From: an uncultured Gammaproteobacteria bacterium | Lineage (GTDB): Bacteria > Pseudomonadota > Gammaproteobacteria > Arenicellales > JAANXG01 | Direction of reading: 5' to 3' | DNA: 64,000 nucleotides | Assembly (NCBI GenBank): GCA_947259705.1 | Contig: CAMYNL010000023.1 | Location: 1 to 64,000, forward strand | Shown: positions 27,528 through 37,253 of the stretch, piece by piece | Layout: each line of letters opens with the position of its first letter | Position numbering within the stretch: position 1 is the first letter of the stretch | Made by a program: the position numbers and the translations under genes | The notes under the pieces: generated by a model | The model's database searches: none | Told to the model about the DNA's origin: nothing | The model's input: only the letters and a program-made list of their open reading frames with translations

Positions 27528-28232
27528 ATGCCCGAGGGTAAGACCTGTCTGATCGTAGGCGCCGGTCCCGGCAACGGGCTGGCCATCGCCAGACGCTTTA
27601 ATCAAGGCGGTTATCGCGTCGCCCTGCTGGCGCGCAGCCCCGATAATCTTCGGCGTCTGCAGGAGATGCTGCCTGCCGCGCATTGCCAGCGCTGCGACGT
27701 CACTTTACCGGACGAACTCGCCCGCGCCATCGTCTCGGTGCGCGCGGACCTGGGTCAAGTCGCGGTGATGATCTACAACGCCGGCTCCGGAATGTTTGGG
27801 TCCATCGATGACGTGTCCGCGGAGGACTTTGAAGCCGCCTGGCGGGTCAACGCCCTGGGCTGCTTCCACGCTGTATGCCAGGTACTGCCCGACATGCGCA
27901 GCGCCGGCGGAGGCAACATCGTGATCATTGGTGCCACTGCGTCGAAACGCGGCAGCGCCGCATTTGCCGCCTTCGCCTCCGCGAAGGGTGCCCAGTACAA
28001 CCTTGCGCAGTCGCTGGCGCGCCATCTGGGGCCGGAAGGAATCCATGTCTCCTACGCGGTAATCGACGGCGTCATCGGCCTGGAACGCACCCGGGCCCGG
28101 CTGCCGGACAAGCCGGAAGAATTCTTCCTGCAGCCCGATGACATCGCCGCCGCGGTGTATGACGTGACCCAGCAGCGCCGATCAGCCTGGACCTTCGAGT
28201 TCGACCTGCGGCCCTTCGCGGAACGCTGGTAA
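27528..28232 (+). CDS. SDR-family oxidoreductase-like protein, Tyr replaced
   Basis: A 234-aa Rossmann protein of the short-chain dehydrogenase/reductase family. The cofactor motif is GAGPGNGLA (residues 11-19), then NAG at 84-86. The catalytic YxxxK reads FASAK, so the proton-donating Tyr is Phe149, and the usual Ser position is Ala136. A related SDR subgroup in proteobacteria shares this FASAK form, so the loss is not a private error. ATG 27528 has a weak GGGGA upstream. It lies just before a thioesterase gene. Catalysis by the classical mechanism looks unlikely. Confidence 0.85.
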   Translation: MPEGKTCLIVGAGPGNGLAIARRFNQGGYRVALLARSPDNLRRLQEMLPAAHCQRCDVTLPDELARAIVSVRADLGQVAVMIYNAGSGMFGSIDDVSAEDFEAAWRVNALGCFHAVCQVLPDMRSAGGGNIVIIGATASKRGSAAFAAFASAKGAQYNLAQSLARHLGPEGIHVSYAVIDGVIGLERTRARLPDKPEEFFLQPDDIAAAVYDVTQQRRSAWTFEFDLRPFAERW

Positions 28233-28316
28233 TGGCAGTTGTGGCCGTGTGCCCGCCAAACGCCAACGTCTGTCCGACCAGCGCTGCGCGCGGCGGAGGA
28301 CGCGGGAGGCGATGTC

Positions 28317-28730
28317 TTGCCTAAAGGCCCGGACCGCTTGCCCACCGACCGCGAGCCGGTGATCAGGATCATACCCATGCCTCAGGACACCAATCCGAAC
28401 GGCGACATCTTTGGCGGCTGGATCATGTCGCATGTCGACCTTGCCGGCAGCGTGGTGGCCGTACAGCGGATCCGCGGGCGCATGGCCACGGTGGCGGTGA
28501 ACAGTTTCACCTTCAAGCAACCGGTATATGTCGGCGACCTGGTGAGCTTCTACGGCGAGATCATCAAGGTCGGCCGGACCTCGGTCAGCGTGGGGATAGA
28601 AGTGTACGCAGAGCGCCGGATGATCGGGTCCTATGCCGGCGAGGTGGTGAAGGTGACCGAGGCCAATCTGACCTATGTGGCCATCGACGATAAGCGCCGC
28701 CCCCGCCCCATCGCACCGGCGGCGCAGTGA
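28317..28730 (+). CDS. yciA: YciA-type acyl-CoA thioesterase
   Basis: A 137-aa cytoplasmic hot-dog-fold hydrolase of acyl-CoAs. The core MPQDTNPNGDIFGGWIMSHV carries the catalytic Asp and Asn region of YciA; SFTFKQPVYVGDLVSFYGEI follows. The start is TTG 28317: GGGAGG lies seven bases upstream, better than the TTG at 28239 that only lengthens the frame. Family proteins are about 130-150 aa. The upstream SDR gene ends 84 bp before. Confidence 0.88.
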   Translation: MPKGPDRLPTDREPVIRIIPMPQDTNPNGDIFGGWIMSHVDLAGSVVAVQRIRGRMATVAVNSFTFKQPVYVGDLVSFYGEIIKVGRTSVSVGIEVYAERRMIGSYAGEVVKVTEANLTYVAIDDKRRPRPIAPAAQ

Positions 28731-28751
28731 AGCAACCCCATCCGCGCAGAC

Positions 28752-29459
28752 CTACTCCTTGAGCCTGATGCGCAGGTGTCCGTCCACGACGTGGACGTCC
28801 TCCACCCCCGCGGCAAAACTCTTCCAGAAACCTTCCTGCTGGCCGTATTCCTGCACCAGGTCGATGTTCTTTATGCCCCCGAGCCAGGCGTTCGGCAGCG
28901 GCACGCCCATGATGCTGATGCCACGCAGCACCACCGCGGGCCCGCCGTCCCCGTAAGCGAACTCGACACCGGCGCGAACCTTGATGACCTGGCCTCCCAA
29001 CAGCGGGAAATCCGGGTCCACCGGCACCAGCAACTTGGCGCTGATCAGGTTGTCCGACAGGTCGATGGCCAGTTTGCGCGCCAGGTCCGAGTTGCGGGCC
29101 AACAGTGCGTTGAGTTCCTTCTCGGACAATGATATCTCGCGCTGTGCGCCCTCCTCGCTGTAGGGCTCCGGCGTCGGGGCGCCCGCCGCGTCCCCCGCCC
29201 GCGCCGTCGGCGAAGCGCCCGCGGCCACGTCGGCGGGTTCCAGCCGCTGCAGCTTTCTCTCCAGCCGTTGCTGTTCGCCGGCGGTGAGGCTCACCGGCGT
29301 GAAATCGGAAGGAAAGATATAGCTGCGCACCAACCAGAACGTGGCGCCAGCCGTGACCATCACTGCGATCAATAGCAGACCGGCCACCTGCAGGCAGCCG
29401 AAACGCCGGGCCGGCGGGGGCCTCGGAGTCGGTGCTGCCTGATTGGTCGTCTCGCTCAA
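28752..29459 (-). CDS. YpmS-like (DUF2140) single-pass membrane protein
   Basis: A 235-aa protein with a proline-rich cytoplasmic tail, one helix (LLLIAVMVTAGATFWLV) and an extracytoplasmic domain with the recurrent LSEKELNALLARN motif and a C-terminal beta-rich part (VHVVDGHLRIRLKE). YpmS-like proteins are found from Firmicutes to proteobacteria and have no known function. It converges on yciA and lies 3' of trxC on the same strand. Confidence 0.7.
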   Translation of the reverse strand: MSETTNQAAPTPRPPPARRFGCLQVAGLLLIAVMVTAGATFWLVRSYIFPSDFTPVSLTAGEQQRLERKLQRLEPADVAAGASPTARAGDAAGAPTPEPYSEEGAQREISLSEKELNALLARNSDLARKLAIDLSDNLISAKLLVPVDPDFPLLGGQVIKVRAGVEFAYGDGGPAVVLRGISIMGVPLPNAWLGGIKNIDLVQEYGQQEGFWKSFAAGVEDVHVVDGHLRIRLKE

Positions 29460-29507
29460 AATATCGGTACCAGGCGTGCCATGTTACCCGCACCGCCCTG
29501 CCCCTGC

Positions 29508-29951
29508 CTAGCCGGCCGCCCCCTGGCCGGCGACCTGGTGCGCCCAGGCCTCGAAACGGGCCTGGCCCATGGCCCCGGACTGGCGCGCGATCTCACGGCC
29601 GCGCCTGATCGCCACCAGTGTAGGGATGCTGCGGATGCCGAAGCGCTGCGCCAGTTGCGGGTAGGCCTGCGTGTCCACTTTGGCCAGCCGCACAAGCGGC
29701 TCCAGTCGCTGAGCCGAACCCGCAAATACGGGCGCAAAGGTCATGCAGGGCCCGCACCAGGATGCCCAGAAGTCGATGATCACCGGGATGTCATTGTCAC
29801 CGAGAAAGCGCTCCACGTTGTCCATCGTCAGGTTCACGGGCTCACCCGCGAACAACGCCTGCTTGCACCTTCCACACCGGCCACCGGCACCGAGCCTGTC
29901 CTCCGCCAGCCTGTTGATGGTTGCGCAATGCGGGCATACCACGTGAAGCAT
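29508..29951 (-). CDS. trxC: thioredoxin 2 (zinc-binding) TrxC
   Basis: A 147-aa cytoplasmic disulfide reductase. The N-terminal zinc module has CPHC and CGRC (residues 6-9 and 26-29) and the thioredoxin domain carries WCGPC and the cis-Pro loop SIPT. In E. coli TrxC answers oxidative stress. I use ATG 29951, start of the zinc module; the upstream in-frame region to 30140 is non-homologous. It is divergent from the DUF4389 gene. Confidence 0.93.
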   Translation of the reverse strand: MLHVVCPHCATINRLAEDRLGAGGRCGRCKQALFAGEPVNLTMDNVERFLGDNDIPVIIDFWASWCGPCMTFAPVFAGSAQRLEPLVRLAKVDTQAYPQLAQRFGIRSIPTLVAIRRGREIARQSGAMGQARFEAWAHQVAGQGAAG

Positions 29952-30096
29952 TTGTGACACTTGAAACCCTCTCTGAATTTTCTGCAGGGACAGTGGGGTC
30001 GGCCGTGCTTCTAAACAAGCCCTACCCAGGCGGGTATTGCACTGAGCTCCGACCGACACCATATTGGCTGGATATACCAACGAAGGATTCGAAGAT

Positions 30097-30402
30097 ATGA
30101 ATGACACGTCCCTGGCGGAAAACGTCAAGACCCGCAGCACCTGGGTGCGCGGTCTCTATATGCTGCTGTTTGCGCTGATCTATGGCCTCACCGAGATAGT
30201 GCTGGCGGCGATGGCGGTATTTCAGTTCGTGGCTGTGCTGTTGACACGCCGCGCCAACGACAACCTGCTCTCCTTCGGCCGCTCTCTCAGCGTCTATATC
30301 TATCAGATCGCGCGTTACGTAACCTTCAACCAGGAGGAGAGGCCGTTTCCGTTCTCACCCTGGCCCACGGACAGCGCGAACGTTCCTGCCGAGGAGACCT
30401 GA
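30097..30402 (+). CDS. DUF4389 small membrane protein
   Basis: A 101-aa protein with two helices (LYMLLFALIYGLTEIVLAAM and FQFVAVLLT) and the family element FGRSLSVYIYQIARYVTF. Function unknown. ATG 30097 is preferred over an upstream in-frame start. Stands alone between trxC and the glyoxalase gene. Confidence 0.88.
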   Translation: MNDTSLAENVKTRSTWVRGLYMLLFALIYGLTEIVLAAMAVFQFVAVLLTRRANDNLLSFGRSLSVYIYQIARYVTFNQEERPFPFSPWPTDSANVPAEET

Positions 30403-30429
30403 GCGGGAACGGCGCAAGTCGAGGCCCGG

Positions 30430-30870
30430 TTACCATTCACCCGTATTGGGCATGGATGCCCACGGTTCCTGCGGCGGCAGCGGCTCGCCGCGCTGCAGAA
30501 GTTCTATCGAGACGTTGTCCGGCGAGCGAATGAAGGCCATATAGCCGTCCCGCGGCGGTCGATTGATGACCACGCCGCCATCCTGCAGGCGCCGACACAC
30601 CACGTAGATATCGTCGACCCGGTAGGCCAGATGGCCGAAGTTGCGTCCGCCGCTATACGCCTCCGGGTCCCAGTTATAGGTGAGTTCCACCAGGGGCGCC
30701 TTGTTCTGCGTCGCACGCTGCGCGTCGCCGGGCGCGGCCAGAAAGACGAGCGTATACCTGCCCTGTTCGCTGTCCTTGCGGTTGATCTCCACCAGGCCCA
30801 GCTTGTTGCAGTAGAAATCCAACGACTGGTCCAGGTCGCTGACGCGAACCATGGTATGTAGATATTCCAT
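30430..30870 (-). CDS. gloA: lactoylglutathione lyase (glyoxalase I)
   Basis: A 146-aa metalloenzyme converting the methylglyoxal-glutathione hemithioacetal to S-lactoylglutathione. Metal ligands are the His of EYLHTMVRV, the Glu of [10 protein letters not shown], the His of NFGHLAYRV and the Glu of [11 protein letters not shown] 30870 follows GAGGT; the frame extends four residues upstream. Confidence 0.93.
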   Translation of the reverse strand: MEYLHTMVRVSDLDQSLDFYCNKLGLVEINRKDSEQGRYTLVFLAAPGDAQRATQNKAPLVELTYNWDPEAYSGGRNFGHLAYRVDDIYVVCRRLQDGGVVINRPPRDGYMAFIRSPDNVSIELLQRGEPLPPQEPWASMPNTGEW

Positions 30871-31111
30871 AGAGTACCTCATTGTCTGGTTGCGGGTGTC
30901 GCCAGGTATAACTTACGCCGTTGAGGCGCTCACCCCACGATACTAAATCCACCGGCACCGTTCGGCAATCGCGCGGTCGAAGACCGTACGGGGATTCCGG
31001 CAGCACGAACGCGCCCTCGCGTGCGTGGCCTTGCATGGCTGCCGGTCCCGGCCGCGGAATACCCGTTGGCAGGATGGCTGGGGGCGCCGGCTGCGGTGCC
31101 CATCGTCGCCG

Positions 31112-31903
31112 TCAGCGCGGCGGCCTGACCGGATGGCTCGGAGCCAGGTGGAGTATCGCGCGCGCGTTGCGCGAAGTCTGTTGGGCCAGCCACGGCTGCT
31201 CCTCGCCGCGGACCTCGGCCAGCGCCTCCAGGCAATAAGGCAGATATGCGGGGCTGTTACGCTGCCCGCGGTATTGCATCACCGTCATGTCCGGGGCGTC
31301 GGTTTCCAGCACCAGCGCCTCCGCCGGCAACGCACGCGCCAACGCCCTCAACCGGCGTGAGCGTTCGTAGGTCAGCATGCCCCCGAAGCCGAGCTTGAAG
31401 CCCAACTCCATGTATTGCCCGGCCTGCTGCAGGCTGCCGTTGAAGGCGTGGGCGATGCCGCCGACCACCTTGATGCGGCGCAGCGTCTCCAGCACCTGGT
31501 CGTGCGCCTTGCGAACGTGAAGTATCACCGGCAGACCGGCATCCTGCGCCAGCCGCAGCTGCGCCTCAAACAGCGTCTGCTGCCGCTCCCGATCCAGCTC
31601 GCGGCGGTAGTAGTCCAATCCGATCTCGCCCACCGCTACCAGCCGCGTCTGCCCGATCAGTGCCTCCAGGGCACGAACGTCCTCGACGCGGTGCTCGTTC
31701 AGATACAGCGGATGCAGGCCGAGCGCTGGGAAAAGATCTTCCTGCTCATGGCAAAGGTGAAGCAACCCGTGCCAGCCCGCACGCCGGATACCGGGCACTA
31801 CAATCGCAGCCACTCCCCGTCGGCGTGCATCGCACAGCACCCCGCTACGATCGTCGTCGAATTCGGGAACATCGAGGTGACAGTGTGTGTCTATGATGTC
31901 CAT
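31112..31903 (-). CDS. TatD-family metal-dependent hydrolase
   Basis: A 263-aa DNase-like TIM-barrel enzyme. Motifs are DTHCHLD, VGEIGLDYYR (catalytic Glu), VILHVRKAHD and LETDAP. The closest type is the YjjV/YcfH branch of TatD. It is divergent from tcdA across 177 bp. Confidence 0.9.
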   Translation of the reverse strand: MDIIDTHCHLDVPEFDDDRSGVLCDARRRGVAAIVVPGIRRAGWHGLLHLCHEQEDLFPALGLHPLYLNEHRVEDVRALEALIGQTRLVAVGEIGLDYYRRELDRERQQTLFEAQLRLAQDAGLPVILHVRKAHDQVLETLRRIKVVGGIAHAFNGSLQQAGQYMELGFKLGFGGMLTYERSRRLRALARALPAEALVLETDAPDMTVMQYRGQRNSPAYLPYCLEALAEVRGEEQPWLAQQTSRNARAILHLAPSHPVRPPR

Positions 31904-32080
31904 GTCGTGATTCTAGCCTGCATTGCCTGCCGGGATCGCCGGTGACATTGCCGGCGGACGGTATTGGAACGCCGGTTTGTCATCCCCCGCGGGAGACACC
32001 CGGGCCTGACCCATTCCGGCGCTGCCCCGGCCGGACCGACGCGGCATAATAACGGACCTTGATGCGGGAGCATCGGATCT

Positions 32081-32902
32081 ATGGATACAAGTACGCCAAT
32101 CGTCGATATCGATCCCGAACGTCGTTTCGGCGGCGTGATGCGGTTGTATGGCCGCCAGGCGCTGCAACGCTTCAAGGTCGCCCACGTATGCATCATAGGT
32201 ATTGGCGGGGTGGGATCCTGGGCGGCCGAGTCGCTCACCCGCAGCGCCGTCGGGGCCCTGACCTTGATCGATCTGGACAATGTCGCGGAGTCCAACGTGA
32301 ACCGCCAGGTGCACGCGCTCGATGGAGAATTCGGTCGCCCCAAGGTTGCGGTCATGGCGGACCGCCTGGCGGCGATCAACCCCGCCCTGTCGCTGAGCCT
32401 GGTGGAGGACTTCGTCACGCCGGAAAACCTCGATACGATGCTGGACGACCGCTTCGACTATGTCATCGATTGCATGGACCAGCACCGCACCAAGGCCGCG
32501 CTGATCGCACACTGCCGGGCCGCGGGCTTGAAACTCGTCATCGCGGGGGGCGCGGGCGGCAGAACCGACCCGACCCGCATCCGGGTCGATGATCTCGCCC
32601 GATCGCGGCACGACCCGCTGCTGGCGCGCGTACGCTCTTCCCTGCGGCGCGAATACGGCTTTTCGAGGGACCTGAGAAAATCCTTTGGCGTCGCCTGCGT
32701 GTTCTCCGAAGAAACCGTGGTCTACCCCCAGGCCGACGGCAGCGTATGCGCGCGCAAACCCACCGGCACGGCGGCAAGCGGGCTCAGTTGCGCCGGGGGC
32801 CTGGGCTCGGTGATGAACGTAACCGCCTCTTTCGGGATGGCTGCAGCGGCGCGCGCGCTCGGCGACATCGCCGATGCCCGGAACGGCGAGGAAGACTGCT
32901 AG
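32081..32902 (+). CDS. tcdA: tRNA threonylcarbamoyladenosine dehydratase TcdA
   Basis: A 273-aa E1-like ATP-dependent enzyme that cyclises t6A to ct6A at tRNA position 37. It has the nucleotide loop IGGVGSWAAESL, the LIDLDNVAESNVNRQ strand-turn, and the GSVMNVTASFGM C-terminal part. Length matches E. coli TcdA (268 aa). ATG 32081. Its stop overlaps the stop of the convergent GGDEF/EAL gene by 4 bp. Confidence 0.93.
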   Translation: MDTSTPIVDIDPERRFGGVMRLYGRQALQRFKVAHVCIIGIGGVGSWAAESLTRSAVGALTLIDLDNVAESNVNRQVHALDGEFGRPKVAVMADRLAAINPALSLSLVEDFVTPENLDTMLDDRFDYVIDCMDQHRTKAALIAHCRAAGLKLVIAGGAGGRTDPTRIRVDDLARSRHDPLLARVRSSLRREYGFSRDLRKSFGVACVFSEETVVYPQADGSVCARKPTGTAASGLSCAGGLGSVMNVTASFGMAAAARALGDIADARNGEEDC

Positions 32903-35517
32903 TGTAAGGATGCCTTGTTCAACATGACAGCGCCGCCGAACTGCTGCAGAACCGCGTCCAGTGGCTGGGGTTGACAAAGGTGCCACCCCTGCACCAGGTC
33001 CACGCCTATCTCTCTCAGCTTGCTGACCACGTCAGCGGTATCGGCACATTCCGCAATCACCTTGATGCCCATGATGTTGCCCACCTGCTTGATCGCCGCC
33101 ACCATCGCATGGTCGACGGAGTCGGCGGCCATGTTGCGCACGAAATTGCCGTCGATCTTCAGGTAATCGACAGGCATGTGCTTGAGGTAGTTGAATGATG
33201 ACAAGCCGCTGCCGAAGTCATCCAGCGCAAAGCGGCAGCCGATCTTCCTGATTTCGCTGATAAAGTGTACGGCCCGCTCCATGTTCCCCACTGCCGCCGT
33301 TTCGGTTATCTCGAAGCACAGCCGCTCGTTGGGGAACCCTGACCGGCCAACGTGTTCGCGCACGAAACTCAGAAAATTCTCGTCTTTGAGCGAACTACCA
33401 GACAGGTTTACGGCGATGCCGATACCGGGATCGAATCGTAGAGTCTTCAAATGGGTCAACGTGGCCTCGATCACCCAGCGGTCTATGGTCGACATGATGC
33501 CGTACCGCTCCGCAGCCGGGATGAATGAATGCGGCATGGTGACCTTGCCGGTCTCGTCGTAGAGACGTAACAGCACCTCGACGAACACGGGCGTGTACCC
33601 GGCCCCGTTGACCTGGAAGACGGGCTGTCCGTAAAGCAGGAATCGTTTCTGGGTGAGCGCCTCGGAAAGCCCCGCGGCACGCAGAATTTCCGTGTGCCGC
33701 CGCGTGAATTCCTGGTCGTCCTTGGTGTAGACATGTACGCGGTTGCGGCCCAGATCCTTTGCTGTATAGCAGGCCACATCCCCCTGGGTAAGCACTTCGG
33801 TCCCATCCTCCGTGGCTGCGTTGATCGGCACCAGGCCGACACTCACCGTGATCTCGAACTGCCTCTCACTCCAGGAGAAGCGGAAATCCCGGATCTCCGC
33901 CACCAGCGATTCAGCAATCTGGGTGGCCTTGGCCAGATCGGAATTTTCGATCAGGAGACTGAACTCATCGCCGCCCAGGCGCGCCAGCACGTCGCGCGGA
34001 CGCACCCGGCGAGAAAGCTTGGTGGTCAATTCCTTGAGCAATTGATCGCCCGCCGCGTGGCCGGCGGTGTCGTTGACGATCTTGAACTGGTCGAGGTCCA
34101 GGTAACACAGGAAATGCTGGTTCTCGTGGCGCCGGGCATCCTCAACCGCCAGTGCCAGACGGCGCTCGAACTCGCGCCGGTTTGCCAGGCCGGTCAACGG
34201 GTCGTGGGTGGCCAGGTAGAACATGCGCTGTGCCATGCGCCGGCTCTCAGTCACGTCCCGGAACACGATGACCAGTCCCAGCACATTACCCTGCTCGTCG
34301 CGTATAGGCGCCGCCGAATCCTGAATTGCATACTTTCTGCCACTGCGGCTGACCAGTTCATTGCGGTCCAGCAGGCCGATAGCCAGGCCCTCCTCCAGCG
34401 CCCAGGCCAGCGGATTGGCAGCCCGCTTCTGTCCCTTCGGATCCACGACCTCGAACACGTCACCGAGTATCCTGCCTCGTGCATCCTCGATACTGCAGCC
34501 CGTCAGTGCCTCCGCCGCCGGGTTCATGTAGTCGACAATACCGTCCACGTCGGTGGTGATCACCGCATCCGTAATAGAATTGAGGGTGACCTGAGCACGT
34601 TCCTTCTGTTCGAACAACTCCTGCTGTGTATTGACGCGTTCGGTGACATCCAGCGAGATACCCAGTACCGCCGGGCGATTGGAAGTGAAGTCCCGAAACG
34701 GTATCCGCGTGGTCTGCAGCACCCGTCTTTCGCCCTCCGCATCAATGAAGTCCTCCTGGCGGTGTGGCGCGTTGCGGCCGCTGCGGACCACCAGGTTCTC
34801 CTCGGCGGTCAGGGAGTTGTTGGCGTTCTTGGGCTCACCGTCCAGGCCGCTTTCGGTGCTGCCTATGAGTTCCTCGACAGTGCTGCCATGGGCTTCCGCG
34901 AAGGCCTGATTACACAACACATACCTTCCCTGCCAGTCCTTGGCAAAGATCATGTGCGGAACCAGGTCAATGATCTGGCGCAACCTGACCTCAGTCTGAT
35001 CGAGTGCGCGCTCCATCTCTTTGACTCGGTCGACGTAAATCTTGATCAGGTAGTAGACGATGCACGCGGAAAGCAGCACGAAAATCGAGTGCTTGGATTC
35101 GGCTAGCCAACCCTGATAGTGGGCGTCCTCGAACCAGGTGCGCAAAAGCGGCTCCGAGAACCATACCCACAGCACTCCGGCACCGGCGTAGACCGCAGCG
35201 ATTCTGAGTGCCAGGCTCTTGAGCTTACCGGCGTCTCGACTTGGTATCGACTCGACAGAGTCGACCGGACTATGCCGCTGAAACCTGCTGATGCGCGACA
35301 CATGCGACCACACCAACAGATATACCAGGCAGGCAGTGGCCAGTATGTAGATCGCGTCCTGGTAGAACCTGGCCTCATACGGCGACAGGTAGGCGGGCAT
35401 CAGGGCGACGATCAGTTCGTCCGCGAACAGCAGCCAAAGAAATCCACACACGGCGTAGATTGCCGCGATTTTGAGCGCGTCCCTTTTTAAGGACGAGAGC
35501 TGCTGCTGGTTAACCAC
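32899..35517 (-). CDS. membrane PAS-GGDEF-EAL protein with duplicated two-helix module
   Basis: An 872-aa inner-membrane c-di-GMP enzyme. The N-terminus has two copies of the same two-helix unit: ALKIAAIYAVCGFLWLLFAD (residues ~14-33) pairs with ALRIAAVYAGAGVLWVWFSE (~99-118), and each is followed by a second helix ending ACLVYLLV or ACIVYYLI. Two PAS domains follow, then GGDEF (515-519) and an EAL domain reading EVL (FVEVLLRL). EAL catalytic positions VNLSG, FEITET, DDFGSG, YLKID, IAEC and VQG are kept. Transcribed against tcdA. Close in its catalytic half to the protein at 1716-4529. Confidence 0.9.
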   Translation of the reverse strand: MVNQQQLSSLKRDALKIAAIYAVCGFLWLLFADELIVALMPAYLSPYEARFYQDAIYILATACLVYLLVWSHVSRISRFQRHSPVDSVESIPSRDAGKLKSLALRIAAVYAGAGVLWVWFSEPLLRTWFEDAHYQGWLAESKHSIFVLLSACIVYYLIKIYVDRVKEMERALDQTEVRLRQIIDLVPHMIFAKDWQGRYVLCNQAFAEAHGSTVEELIGSTESGLDGEPKNANNSLTAEENLVVRSGRNAPHRQEDFIDAEGERRVLQTTRIPFRDFTSNRPAVLGISLDVTERVNTQQELFEQKERAQVTLNSITDAVITTDVDGIVDYMNPAAEALTGCSIEDARGRILGDVFEVVDPKGQKRAANPLAWALEEGLAIGLLDRNELVSRSGRKYAIQDSAAPIRDEQGNVLGLVIVFRDVTESRRMAQRMFYLATHDPLTGLANRREFERRLALAVEDARRHENQHFLCYLDLDQFKIVNDTAGHAAGDQLLKELTTKLSRRVRPRDVLARLGGDEFSLLIENSDLAKATQIAESLVAEIRDFRFSWSERQFEITVSVGLVPINAATEDGTEVLTQGDVACYTAKDLGRNRVHVYTKDDQEFTRRHTEILRAAGLSEALTQKRFLLYGQPVFQVNGAGYTPVFVEVLLRLYDETGKVTMPHSFIPAAERYGIMSTIDRWVIEATLTHLKTLRFDPGIGIAVNLSGSSLKDENFLSFVREHVGRSGFPNERLCFEITETAAVGNMERAVHFISEIRKIGCRFALDDFGSGLSSFNYLKHMPVDYLKIDGNFVRNMAADSVDHAMVAAIKQVGNIMGIKVIAECADTADVVSKLREIGVDLVQGWHLCQPQPLDAVLQQFGGAVMLNKASLH

Positions 35518-35661
35518 AGGCAGTCTCTAGTTGGCATGTAACTGCATTATTGTTGAAACCAACACCCCAGACCTACAAAAAGTTTGGCACAAGGGTCTTC
35601 AAAAGCAAAACCCGCCGGCCGTCCTGCGCACGGCGCGACGACAGCCGGTACCGAATTTACG

Positions 35662-36720
35662 CTAATTGCCCGCGGCAAGGGCCACCAGGCTCCCGCCGTG
35701 GTGCAGCACGCTGCGCCGCCAGCGCGGGTCCGCCGGTCCCAGAGCCTCCCGCAGTTTTGCCTTGGCCTGGTTCTCGAGCCCTGCGCCGCCGTAGAAGTGC
35801 CAGCGGTTCTCCTCTCGCAGCGCATGCAGTACCCGCAGCATGGAATAGGTGCCAAACTCTACCGTCAGATAAGAATTTGTGATGCCGGGAAAGGTTTGTC
35901 GATAGAGATTGGCAACACCGCCACGGATACGATATCCGGGTCCTGAAGATCCCTGTGCCGTATGCATATCACCAAAGCGCTTACGCAGGCGCTGCTGTGC
36001 ATTCGGTCCCGTGCAATGATCCGGGAACACGCCGATGCCGCCAAAACGGCCAAGGCCGCTGTGCAGATCGAGCACCTGTACTTCCGCAACCGGCGCCTCG
36101 ATGTGCTCGAGCCAGTCTCGAAGCAGCGCCGGACCCTGCTCCAATTCCGCGCCGCCGTAGAACAGCCCCTGCGGAAACTCGTATTGCCCTGTGGCCACCG
36201 CCACCTTGAGGGCCTCGAATCCATGTCGGACAATCCGCCACCCCACGCGCAAGGTGAAAAAATCGAAACTAGGGGCCGTGGGCGGGTTGATCAACCGGTC
36301 CAATGCCCGGTAACCTCGCGGCGCGCCGCGATACCGATCGCCGCGGTCCAGGCAGTTACGATTGAGGTCTACATTGTTTTCGTTGACGCGGCGCAGCCAG
36401 GCCATGCCGTAAGGGTTGACCACATGGATCAGGACCAACGCCGTATCCGTGGCTACGGTCGGCGGTCGACCGAGCAGCTCCAGTTGCACCGCGGCCCCGG
36501 CGAACGCCTCGACGCCATGCACGCCGCTCTGCACCACCACCAGCCTGGAGGCGTCCGCCCGGCCCAGCCAGGCCACGTCGATGCTGAGGTCCTCGCCGAC
36601 CGGTCCCCTCGCGTCCAGTGCCAAAGCCCACAACCGGGCACCTGCTATCGCCGCCTGCCGACGGAAGCGCTCACGCGCCTGCTCGTAGTCCGCGGAAAAA
36701 AAGTCGATATCCGACGCCAC
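35662..36720 (-). CDS. M14-like zinc carboxypeptidase, DUF2817 type
   Basis: A 352-aa putative metallopeptidase or amidase. Zinc ligands are His68 and Glu71 (GVHGVEAF) and His220 (LDLHSGLG); ENNVDLNRN is the substrate-carboxylate motif; TVEFGTYS supplies the catalytic Glu. No signal peptide is evident from the start used, GTG 36720, which AGGAG precedes by eight bases. The open frame to 37011 is non-homologous. Substrate unknown. Confidence 0.85.
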   Translation of the reverse strand: MASDIDFFSADYEQARERFRRQAAIAGARLWALALDARGPVGEDLSIDVAWLGRADASRLVVVQSGVHGVEAFAGAAVQLELLGRPPTVATDTALVLIHVVNPYGMAWLRRVNENNVDLNRNCLDRGDRYRGAPRGYRALDRLINPPTAPSFDFFTLRVGWRIVRHGFEALKVAVATGQYEFPQGLFYGGAELEQGPALLRDWLEHIEAPVAEVQVLDLHSGLGRFGGIGVFPDHCTGPNAQQRLRKRFGDMHTAQGSSGPGYRIRGGVANLYRQTFPGITNSYLTVEFGTYSMLRVLHALREENRWHFYGGAGLENQAKAKLREALGPADPRWRRSVLHHGGSLVALAAGN

Positions 36721-37253
36721 GCTCACCGCTCCTTTGCTGACTGAGCAAGCATAACGCATCGAGGCCCGCTCTGTTTCCGGCTGCGGTGTAGAACGCAGAC
36801 GGCCATACCGCCCAGGCCATTCGGCAGAACGTCGAGCCGCTGATCGTTTTGGACCAGCATGGCCGCGCCAACACCCGGCATCGTGGACGAGCAAGATGAG
36901 CATGCGGAGCCGTCGTGGCAGGTCACCCGGGATACGAATGGGCCAACGACCAAGCGGTGACTGCGCCATGATCGCGGCGGTAACGACGCTTTTCGGTGAC
37001 AACGACATCATTACCCTGCTTTCCCGGTTCGCGGCGCCGGTCCCGGTCCGGTTTCGAGCCGCGACCCATCTGCCCGCCGAGCAGCGAGGCGAAACGTTCC
37101 GTGCGCCTTTGCTGTGCGGCGGCAGGCTGGGCTTGAGATTGGAACACGGTGCGCGGCGGTGCCCTGTGCCGACGCGACCGGATCAAATTGCCGAGTGGGG
37201 CAGGTTCACGGCCCCAGTGTAAGGATCCGGCGCACGCCCCGGTCTCCTGGAGC
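36721..37253. other. intergenic region
   Basis: A 533-bp divergent gap. Two short frames (36896-37222 plus; 36923-37273 minus) overlap in opposite phases and neither has homology or a ribosome site, so neither is called. I see no RNA or clear promoter. Confidence 0.4.

Noticed and set aside
33694..35106. 470-codon plus-strand frame opposite the second GGDEF/EAL gene
   Set aside because: Antisense shadow of a strongly supported gene.
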